Shown here: piece after piece, positions 26,665 through 37,527 of the stretch
Position numbering within the stretch: the first letter of the stretch is position 1
Layout of the letters: each line of letters opens with the position of its first letter
Assembly (NCBI GenBank): GCA_008933995.1
Contig: WARS01000007.1
Coordinates: 7,064,923 to 7,128,922 of the forward strand
Direction: 5' to 3'
Source of the DNA: Datnioides undecimradiatus
Lineage: Eukaryota; Chordata; Actinopteri; Lobotiformes; Datnioididae
DNA length: 64,000 nucleotides
Translations under genes and position numbers: made by a program
The notes under the pieces: generated by a model
Database searches by the model: none
What the model was told of the DNA's origin: nothing
The model's input: only the letters and a program-made list of their open reading frames with translations

Positions 26665-27374
26665 ATGGGAGAAAGGGAGGAAGAGTGAAAGAAACATGAC
26701 TCTTGGCAGCAGGGTTACTTTCTTCTCTCTTGCCTTTGTTGCTGACTGTGTTGACTTTCCACTCTGTTTTAGTGTTTTTGCTGTGTATTCTACGACCTGA
26801 GCTTCCCAGAAATGAGACAGAAGGAGACCAGTGGGAGAGCGGAAATACCTCACACTACGCTCAAAACACGCACGACTTATTTCATGTGCTTTTAAATTTT
26901 GATTAGCAGGACTGTATTGCCTGTATTTTGACGTTATTGCCCAAGTTAAATTAACATTCTTTTTGTTTCATTTTCATAGCCCCTCACACGGGTTCCCTGA
27001 GTTCACAACGTGACAAGTATGACTACAGTGGGAATCAGTATATGGAGGTTGCCTGCTTTCCCAATGGGCCAGGGCACCTTGGAGTCAATATATTTATTAC
27101 GCTTAATATAATGAAGGGGCTGTCTTTGTCTTTACTATGGATAAGCAAAGATGGTGAAGGAGCAGATTGAGAAGGAGGAGAGTATAGTCAAAGTGCTATG
27201 CGAGGAGCAGTGACCCTCAACAGTACGTGGAACAGTACGTGTGCCATGCCAAGATAGTAATGATTAATGATGATTAATACAATTAGCAATGGTGATAATA
27301 AATAACATAACTTTACTCAATGATTTAATAACTAATTAACATGCTTACTTTATCGCTTACTGCATTGAGGAGGT

Positions 27375-27690
27375 TCTTGCAGTTGATGGAGTCCTTTAGG
27401 AGTTTTTTAGAGTACCTATAGGGGTGTCACTGTAGAGGCTGTAGGTGTCCTGTAGGTGCTTTTAGTCATCCTTTGGCGGAGAGTTTCTAGCTGCCTTGCC
27501 AATGGTTTCTGGTGGTGGTTCTAATGATTCTATAAGAGGTTCTAACAGTCACGATGGAGGTTTTTGATCCTTTACATAATTCTAGGGGTCCTTTGGGAGG
27601 TTCTGATTGTCAAGGTTCTGTAGCACTTTAAGGTGGTTCTTCTAGTCCTATGAGCAGTTTAAGTGGACACTGAGAGTCCTTGAAGAGAGT
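27375..27690. repeat. Degenerate minisatellite-like region
   Basis: Words such as GGTTCT, AGTCCTTT, TTCTAGGGG, AGGAGTTT and CTGTAGGTG recur over about 300 bases (GGTTCTAATGATTCTATAAG, GAGGTTCTAACAGTC, GGGAGGTTCTGATTGTC, AAGGTTCTGTAGC, AGGTGGTTCTTCTAGTCC). This suggests old tandem duplication of a unit of roughly 30 bases with heavy divergence. Period not computed. Confidence 0.5.
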
Positions 27691-29744
27691 ACAACAAAGA
27701 GCACTAACATGTTGTTTGTTGCTGGCAGAAGAAAAACATCTTTGTGAATTTTTCCTTTAATTCATCACCCATCTGTACTTTTATAGCTCAGTATATCACA
27801 TAATTGGGGTCTCTCTTCCTCGTCAAATATATCTCTCCATTGTTCAGCTTTCAGCTACTTCTGTTCTCCCTGAGTAGTCATCAATCATTATGAACCTTGG
27901 TTACATAAGGTTGTATTCACAGACACATGCACGCACACAGTATTCACAGTGTTCCCTCCTGACCAACAGGGCCTGCTGGTGAAGTGACCTGTGGAGGCAG
28001 AGCGCTCGTCTCCTCAGACAGATTCTTCCGGCAGAGCTGTGGTCCTCCACAGCTGACTCCATCATTCAGTCCCAGGTGCCCTTGTCTGGCTCCATGGGGC
28101 CGGGTGACATCATCGTCACCCCCCTCTCTCCCCTCTTCCCCTGCTGTCTCTAATGGAGGCCCGGAGCTGGTGAAGGGGCCTTGTGAATAATTTAGGAGCT
28201 CTGGTGCACTTTATAACCTGGCCTGCAAGGCTAGCCGGGACATTCACCCTAAGTGCATTAGTATAATAGTCAGGGAGGAAACTAGCCTTTATTGACTAAT
28301 ATAATCAATAACTGTGCTTCTGTTCGCTGTTGAGTCCCTAGAGGTTGCTGTGTGTGTGGGATGATGACTATATGGATGACCAAACTACCCGAAAACACTC
28401 ATGAGAACGACAAAAATGTAACCTCACATAATTACACTTTGAGGAAAATTGGTTCGTCCCCAATTCTCATCGAAATGATGAGCAGATGTTGTTTGCCTGA
28501 GTAATTGGAGCAATTTTATTCATTCATTCATTCATTTCTTGACGGTTGTGAGCGAGGAGGCAGCTGTAACAATTATAAACATAATTTCCCCACGGCAAGG
28601 CACAGCAACTCCACGGATTGATTCAACCAGTTTAACAAGAAAAGAGGTCTATAAACAAGGAAATTCACTGTCATTTTGCAGAAGAAAGTGACGTGACAAA
28701 TGGCGTAATGATTCAAGGCTTGTTGAGTAAGATGAGAGTCCTGGTAATATTCATTCAGAGGACGAGCTCACCTTCATAAGGTGAAAGCTGATGGAAAAAA
28801 ATGACTCAATTTTAATTTACCAAAGTGCTTAGTCAGCACTGTATGCAGGGAGGATGCTGCTGTTTATATTGTAAAAAAAAAAAAAAAAAAAAAGCAACAC
28901 AGAAAGGTAAGTTTATCTGCATTACATTCATAAGATTAGATTTTTGGCTTCTATATGTTTTATGTTGCTGTAGTTTGTTTGTAGTCTGTTAATTTTTGTA
29001 ATTTCAATTCATTTCATTCATAAATCACAGGGGTTGTCTCAGGCCACTTCCTGTATGGACCAGGTCTAGACTCTACTCTTTATATTGTATATACCCAATG
29101 ATTCCCAGCATTGTTACTGTCTGTGTACTGTTTCTGTCTCTAACTAAATCTATGTGCCTGCCCAGTGTGCCTCAGACATCAGGGAGTCCCACAAACCTGC
29201 TTGCTTCATTGTCTGCTAATACTTTACTAAATTGTGTTCAAAAGTAGCCCCATTAAATACCATTACTGTCAAGTCACAAAACTAAGCCTTCAGGTTTCTA
29301 AAAGAAAAATCCTTAGGGATCTTTGTGAACCCCAAAAGATTGTTTAATAAAGTTTGCTGGTGTTTTAAAGGGACTTTTCTACCATCCTCAAGACAAGAAA
29401 AACAAAAATATTTAATTCACTGGATGATGCTAAATATTCTTCTCATTCTCCAATACAAATATTGCATTGAGCTGGAAAACAAGAAAAATACAAGCATATC
29501 GTGTATGAAAATATAAAGTGACAACATCGGGTCAGTTTGGCTATCTTACACCTTGATGAACCCTGTGAATTTAGTATTTCTGTGACTTTCAAACTACTAT
29601 GAGACAATATCATGTTGTCTACTACTACATGCTTCATGTTGTCATTAATGTTTCCCTTAGGATTACTGTAATAATTTTGGTGATCATTTAAATTTCGACC
29701 AAGTGCCATCATCAGGTCAAATTTACATTTGCCCAATACCGTGG

Positions 29745-29960
29745 TTTGATGACATTACCATCAGCCTTGGCTGCACTGGATGTGCAGTGCTAATTAGCAA
29801 ATGTTAGCATGTCAACATGTTAAACTACGTTGGTAAACATGGTAAACAGTAAACATTACACCTGCTAATTATCAGCACGTCGAAATTGTGATGTAACCAT
29901 CTTCACATGCTGATGTTAGCATTTAGCTCAAAGTGTGCCCAAGTATAGCCTCAACCGGCA
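29745..29960 (+). repeat. Dispersed teleost repeat rich in TTAGCATG
   Basis: Clearest copy in the window. It opens with an ATCAGCCTTGGCTGCACTG-type head, then CTAATTAGCAAATGTTAGCAT, a GTAAACATGG / GTAAACATTACACC segment, and ends near GATGTTAGCATTTAGCTCAA. The same blocks occur near 59465-59620 and, reversed, near 12985-13175. Edges approximate. Confidence 0.6.
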
Positions 29961-32900
29961 TAGCTGCAAATTCTTAGTCTTGTTGAAAGATCACTGTCGA
30001 TTTATCTTTCTGATAGGTGAATGCTCTGTGACTGAAATTTAATGGGCAATACTTGAAATGCACAAACTTGCACAAACACAGTACAGAGACACGTTCTAGA
30101 TGTATGTTTGCTTCCAATAATAATAATTTCCAATTTTAGAATAATGACAAAAAAAACAAACAGTGATGTTTTAGGTCGTTCCCAAACAACAATGTTGGAG
30201 GGCTATTTTAACAAATTTGTGGATTTTGGTGCAAACTCATTGTTATTGTTGTAAACGTAAATTGTTGTTGATCTTCATTTTTAGGTGGGGTTATTTAAAT
30301 CTTGAGAAGGTCCAAAAATGTTGGTACTAGATTTGTGAACAGATCCATATGTCCTGTAACTGTATAAGTAGTATATTTATGCATAATCTAGATGTCCAAA
30401 ATTCTCCAATTATGAAATTCTCTTTGTTTGTGAAAAGAAGATATATCATAAATGGTATGTTACGACTTTTAGCTTAGCCAGAAGAAGTGAGCCTGTGGAT
30501 TTAGGCCTGATAGGTTAGCATAAGAAGCATTGGAGGTGCCAAGGTCCAGTGGCGGATGCGTTCTGTCAATCTCTGTGTCGCATGCAGACAACAAAGGAGG
30601 TGGCCGAGTGACCCTAGAGGTTGATTTACAGTGTGTCAGCAGGAGCAGAAGTGTATTTCCTCCCCTCCTCCCAGCACACTGAGGATTTATCAGAGCTCAG
30701 AGGTGATGTTTGCCAGGCATCCTGACTCACCAAAACAGGTCAGATTACAACATAGAGTAGATACCAGGAGCCCTCTCTGATGAACAGCCATGGTGGGTGC
30801 TTACATTACTTTGAAATTCTAGGAAAAATAGAAAAAAATGTGCTGTTATTACTCTCTGTGGAAAAATATAGAAAATGGTTATTATTTGTTTTTCTGTGTA
30901 TCAGTGGTTGCTTTTTAGGATTTTATGTCCAAAATGTTTAAAGATATGCATTAAAAATCAGCAAAGCGAACCTTAAAAGCTACATCGCTGCATTACATGG
31001 ATCATAAATCAGCCTATAGCACATGTCATAACAGAAAGGAATAATGCACAAACAAAACCCCAATCACAGCACCAAGCACGAGATTCATGGGCAGCCCTGT
31101 TCTCATTATTACTGATCTCGTAAATCAAAACACAAACACTGGCCCAGTTCCCTCTGAGTAAATCGTTGTGATATAACCTCTGATAGTTATGGTGTGTGAC
31201 AGCATTAACTTAATAGCCCTTTAGTGCTTATTATGTTGCACAGAGATATTAGGTAAAAACACAGGGAACAGTTTGTAAGCACAAACTACTGGTGTTCCTT
31301 CCAGTATGATGTAATGTGAACATCAAGATGTACTGAACATGACTGCAGTTCTGCGTTTATGGAGCCAGATAAGAACAATTTAAGGACAAAATGAAGACGT
31401 GTTTTACTCTTAAATACACTGCTGCAGCATTTGCAATGTGCAGTTAACTTCCAAATGCTAACAGCGACAAAGAAGCCGTTGATTTTAAGACTTCTTTCAG
31501 GCTATTTCACGCTATTTTTGTAAGTGCACATAAAGCAACGTCCTTCATGCTTGCTGCCATTTTTGTCACTATTCCTTTTTCATAGCTGTAGCTAGCTGTG
31601 TAAAAGAATGACACCTCACCTCACAGGCAATAGAAATAAATGTATTGTCTCGTTGTGATTACTGCTCAGTTATCCGGTTAAAGTGTTGCCAAGAAAGAGA
31701 GAATAGTGCAGCTTCAGTTGGTGCAGAGTAGAGCCGCACGATTAAGATTCACATCTCAAAAGGCTTAAGCTTAAAGGTTCAGATGCAGTTTATTAACTTT
31801 AGCTATTATGGAAATGAAATTAAGAATACCACATTCATATTCATGTTGGGACACATTATTTTTGGGAAATACATGAGTTTGTCAAACCAGGCAGGGGAAG
31901 AGAGAGTCATATGATACCACACCATACCAACCAAACAGTGCTACAGAATGAAACACATACACTGTACAGACGAAATACTCCCACTCAATCACTCATGACC
32001 CTCTCGGAGTATGTGGTGGTGTCTGTACCTGCAGAGACCCTGCCCTCTGCCTGAATTTTCTTATTTTACTGCGTTCGGGACATTTCTGGGCATCAGCCTT
32101 TGGGATGTGGGTATGTAGGCCCCGGCCAATAACCATGTGCAGGGTGTGAGGGCAGAGAAATGTAGGTCCCAGCATGAATCCAAGAGGAAGCTGTGAGTCA
32201 GGCTAACTGAGGGCTGTGTTTACAAACTGTATAAAATTTAAATACAATGTTGACTATATGGATTTAATTTAAATATGGACTCCAACCAAGTCCTCAAATA
32301 ATAGTGATTCCAATAAACAAGAGTAAAGTTTAATCCCACCTACACAGCTCTGATTGGTTGATTGTTTCTCTCACTGGCTCGGAGCCAGCCAACACTAAAA
32401 ACTCAGTCACACTAAAAGTGGGTTACATTAATAAATTATTTGGTACAAATGCACTCCTTAACTACTTCAAAATGCAACTGTTACAGTAAATTCCAGCTTG
32501 GAATACAAATTTGACCTCAGTAACTCGTATCGAGCATTGTGGTTGTTCCCTACTTAAAAACCAACCAGCAACAATCTACTGCTGCCTTTCAAAGCATGTC
32601 ATTGGCTGGCTTCTCCCTGTGAGAAAGTCTTTAAAAGACTTTAAAATCATTGGACCAAACCTATCAATCCCCAGAATTTCTGAAGTGGGGGCCAGTGGAA
32701 AAATCTTAGTTGGGGAAGTGAATAACCACCAGTCCCCCCATCCCTGCAACCACACTGTACTCTTAACTGGTCCAGTGGAGCTGCTCAGGGGCCAAAAATA
32801 ATCTCTGAGAGCTGAAACAAGATAATAACTTCTTTTTGTCTCCCCAAAACAACAGCTCTTGCCAAAAAAAAATTAAAAAAATAAAAAAAAATTTGGAACT

Positions 32901-33221
32901 TCTACAGTGGTTTTTTTTGTATGATCTAAATAACTAAATTTCCATGCTAGTGTAGCTCGGCTGTTTCCAGGTTGTTGTATTATGTTGTTTATCATGTTAT
33001 TTATTTTTTCCCATGTGTTTAAGATTGCATCCAGCAATCCTGTCATGATGTCAACTTTTTTTAACCACCACAAATGGATGTTTGAGACTTCAGTCGCACT
33101 GTTACAAGAACTTTTCATTGATCTGTGCATTTGGTAGCTATTCTGGAGCTGTCATAATATCATATGATCTTCATTAGCTAATGAAGCTTTGCCTGGTTTT
33201 CCCTGAAAATGTAGATGTAGA

Positions 33222-33260
33222 TCTGGTTATGGAAATGTAGACTACATTTCCATAACCAGA
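33222..33260. repeat. 39-bp near-perfect palindrome
   Basis: TCTGGTTATGGAAATGTAG, one central A, then the exact reverse complement of the 19-base arm. Probably the fused ends of a foldback or MITE-type element, or a recent inverted duplication. A cruciform could form. Confidence 0.8.
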
Positions 33261-34504
33261 CCATGTGAGATGACACGAAGCTCCACAACTTGGGCTGACC
33301 TTTAGTGTTTGATAATTATCTTTGTGGAATTGCTCTTTGACATCAGCACAAAAATGCAAAAGTTTTACATTCTTTTACAATGTCCTGTTGTTGAAAAGGG
33401 AGCACGGCACTCTCCCGTATATGATGATTAAACAAACAAGAAAGTCTAACCTTGATTTGGAGGTGAAGATGACTTCCTGTTCGCTATGTAAACCATACAC
33501 AGAGAGGTAAAGCTGGTCTGGAGAAAATCCTATTCACACCAGGTTCAAACACTCCACTGTTCAGGTCACAATGGGAGCCTTTCTTTCCTTCATGTGACAT
33601 TGAGCGTCCAAGGTCAGTAAAGTTCAGGAAGCACATGATTTTTATTTAAAAATCTATAAATTGTGAAAATGAATGCCCCTGTGTTTATTTGTGCTTCACT
33701 CCACTCTCAAGCCCAGAGGCCTCATTCTGCCTGCCAGCTGCCAACCTATTAGCACCCCACAGAAACCCTAACAGTGCTGCCACGGGTCGGCTGTTTGTTT
33801 GACTTTGTCATATTGAATTGAGACACGCAGACTTGGTGGACGGTAGGTGAGAATGGGCATTGACTCATTTTGAAGGGTGCACTTGTTAAATCTCTGGCCA
33901 TCTTGGACGATGTTTAGACTGGGAAGGAGTTCCAAACTTTTGACTCTGGTCTTGGACGATCTGCTTGTGGGTTAGATCTGTATTGCTGAAATACTGAGAG
34001 GTCTGAAGCCAAGCTTTGCATTCTTTCTGGACCTCAGTGCTGACTCGCAGATTTATTTAATGGGGGGAGCTTGAATAAACATGGAAAAGGACAGAAACAT
34101 TTGGGCTTTAAGGACACTGAAATGTGCATGAATGCATAAATGAGCTAAGAATGTGTGTGAAAAGTCACTGGAAATCTTGTAAGGCCATCAAGTCAGTGCG
34201 ATTTGTGTGATTGTATGGCGCTGTCACTTCAGATCACTCAACATATTTTATCATGTAATTTTGGTGGGATCTGGCAGCACAGATAGTTCTGGTTTTAGTG
34301 GCATAGTTTTTGAGATATGATACTGTAGACTAATACAATGGAGTTGAATGAAACGCCATTAAAGAAACAATGTCCCAATTACTCTGGGAACCCACAAACC
34401 TTGTTAACAGCAGTTTCATAGTATTTAATGTAGTTCACTGGTGGTACATTCAATAGTATGCCAACGAGTGAACTGACTAATTAATGACCAAAACTATAAA
34501 TCTT

Positions 34505-34570
34505 CCCATCAGCCTCAGCCATACTTTGTGTTGCAAATTAACAACCATTAGTATTGGACACTGGACATAT
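34505..34570 (+). repeat. Head fragment of the TTAGCATG repeat family
   Basis: TCTTCCCATCAGCCTCAGCC, ACTTTGTGTTGCAAATTAAC and following bases match the head of the copy at 29745, after which similarity fades. A shorter fragment (CCTATCAGCCTTAGCTGTAC) lies near 26385. Confidence 0.45.
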
Positions 34571-37527
34571 AGGACATTGGACTGAAATTATTTACCCAGT
34601 GATGTTGCCAGGTGATTTAATGTCACTGAATGTCTGTGTAAACTCCATGTCGGCCCATCGTTTAGATACAGTGATATTTAACAGTGAAAAACTCACAGGT
34701 TCACTTTGAAATCTTAGACCCAATCCAGGACCTGGGGGACTGTTGTGAACTCCGTATCAGCTCTGATCACTTGGTCTGTCATTCTCTTTTCAGAAAAGAA
34801 ACAAACAGACATGTGAATTTTGAAGTGCAGGAAAAAATGACATGCATTAGTTTTTGACCAATGTTGTTTTCTAATTGGTTGAACGTCAATGTGCTGATGG
34901 TAAAAGACATGTTCTGTCATATTTGTCCTCTGTAATTTCTTGTTGAATTGATCACCACATGGTATTGTCTTGGTTTGGGGGCAGAAATCTAAGAAGACAT
35001 TCGTTAACCCCACACACAAAACCAAACTTGACTGAGTGATGAAATACCTTTTTTTTAAAACATTTTTTTTGGATGAACAGACCCCTCAAGTATTTTAATA
35101 TTACAAGCAAACGTTCATTGTTCAGTTGCTGAGTAGTCTTAAACTGAGCAGCCACTATGTTCAATTTTCCATCATAATAAATGTCAGAGCTGAATCTTTG
35201 TCAAAAAAGGCCAAATAGTGTTCCAGACAGCTGCAAGTGTACGGTTTGGAGCCCCGCACAGGAGGAATCTGTCTTGTAAACTGATATGGCTGCCCAGTCA
35301 TGACCTCAGCCTCCAAGTATGAATTCTCAGTATGATCTGTGAGTTTAAAAGCCTAGCTTTGCAGGATAACTGAGACTAATTATCACGTGTCTCTGTGGAA
35401 ACCAACAAAAGGGTCAGAGCTGGATAGATAAAAGGGATAAGGTGTCAGCATTACTGCCTATATGTCATCATGTCAAGTAACAGATGCACAGCTTAGAGTC
35501 TTAGATCAGTGCTGTGTTGGACAATTTTGCATTTTATAAGTAAGCTATTAATGGTTTGGCTTTGTTTCTACCTCACAAGACAGGGAAAGCACCATTGATT
35601 CTTTTATGTGGAACTTACTCCTCATATTTCATTGTATGAACTCTGTGCATGAACTACAATAAACCCAAACTCCCAGAGTGCCAAATAATGTTTTTCCCCT
35701 CTCAACGACAGATGATTTCTGGTCTCGGCCTATACTGCAACAGATGTATTCAAGCTGTTATCCGGCAGGTCTTTTGGAGCGATGGCCTTCTGATCCCGAT
35801 GATGTACACAGTGACTCACTTCATGCAGATGGCAGGTGGTCTCCTGATGTCCCCCTGGGGGTGAGAGGATGGAAAGGAGGGTTTGGTTCCCCCAGGGTCT
35901 CAGCTGTGAATGGGTTAAAGTGATAATAGCTCCCACTCTGCTCTGTCCATTAGCTTTAAATACTTGTGGCTTGATGTGATGTGATTGGAGTTGTTTGGAG
36001 CCCTTGCATCTGTTCCTTAAATGAGAGCTACATGTCTTACAAGTATTTTAAGGTTATGATGCTGATGAGTGACATAAAACTGAACTGAAGGGCTTGGCCT
36101 TGGATTGCACACATTGCTTCATGCAGTAAGTTTCCTGGACATTAACTCTGGGGAACATTGAAAGACAAAATATCTGGGATGAGTTTGCCAAGTCAGTGAA
36201 TTAAATAAGTGAAAAGTCTCTCCTTAATGTTATGACTTTTATCCCACAACTCCAGTGTTACAGTGAAGCTGTCACTCATTCCAGACTTTGACATGTTACA
36301 GGGAAAGTACATGTGGTGGTTAATGACTTCTGGAAAACTGCCATTGTTACTAACACCTGCACAAAAAGTTAAACTCTAGATGAAAATGTTTGACATTGCT
36401 CTTCAACTCATTGGATACTGTGTTAGTGGCTATAATTAATGCAGACAGTTTAAAAATACAAGCACTTTTTTCAAATCATGTCAGTGCACTTCAGATTATG
36501 TAATATCACTTCTTATTACCCACTGATTTGCATTGAGATTGTTAGCTGATTTGATAAGTCCTGAAAGTCACATTTTTAATGTAAAAGATTGAGTTAAACC
36601 AGATTGAATTCAATACTGAATGGAGACTGAGGGTGCATAGCTGGCATGGGGGGGACAAAATCCCACTCTTGTTTTTTCAAAATCCCAAATTTTGTCAACT
36701 CCGCCTGGATGCAACACAGACCAAGTAAAAACCTTGCTAAAGCTCAGGTGAGGTTGCTTTGAAGCAGTGATTTGGGTTAAATTAACTGTTAACATTTACC
36801 AATTGTCAGAACCGTAATCAAACACTCAGTTGTGTTCCAGCAGACACTAGTAGTGAACTGAAGCGCACTCAGACAACTGATAGTATAGTCTGAGAGCAGC
36901 CTCTAGTGGTGAGCAAAATTAATGACAGGAGAAAGTTTCTGGTCAGAACCATTTAATAGATGCTTTAAGAACATTTAAGAATGTAAAATCATTTAAAAGT
37001 ATTGCTGTACATTTTACACAGTCACTTCCACACATTAAAAATCCCATTTAAAAAAAAAAAAAAAAAACCCCCAGACCTCTGGACCCCTTATATCACTGAC
37101 CATTTTAAAGCATGCTACAAGTTTTTTTTAAAGCAGTTAGTTACAAATTGTGTCTACATTAGAGTGGAAAATATCTTCCAGGATACTCTGCCCAGATTTC
37201 AGTCAGCTAACATAAGTAGTGTTCAGGATTCATGTTGTGAGTGAACATTGAAAACAGTGAACTAGGTGACAGTTCAGTTTTAAGACTGAACTGCCATTTT
37301 TGTGGCCTGAGTTCAAGAGGGCCAGCTTTTAGACTGAAACCATGGACAACAGGAAATCTAAAGCTTGTAGCATGCTTTGGAAATTGTCAACGTAAACATG
37401 ATATCAGCGGGTTAAACATGCAAACCACTGACATGGTCTTTAGCGTGCTAATCCTCAAGTCATGTTAAAAAGGCTTAAGTTACAACTGTACAAAGCAGCA
37501 CATGGTGCCAAACACATTTTGGGCATC

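Larger units (their letters stand above)
18472..27374. other. Gene desert between pmch and ccnb1, left part
   Basis: No exon is recognised on either strand. The stretch holds a perfect 10-bp hairpin (19387-19409), a GTA-rich imperfect triplet repeat (20463-20545), a transposon-like repeat copy (23297-23568), a TG microsatellite (25551-25579), a GAGACA tract (26634-26664) and a short fragment of the TTAGCATG family near 26370. The rest is ordinary AT-rich non-coding DNA. Confidence 0.6.
27691..36951. other. Gene desert between pmch and ccnb1, right part
   Basis: No exon is recognised. It contains a GC-richer island near 27960-28340, a poly(A) run at about 28872-28892, repeat copies near 29745-29960 and 34505-34570, and a near-perfect 39-bp palindrome at 33222-33260. 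Open frames are short and without domains. Confidence 0.6.
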
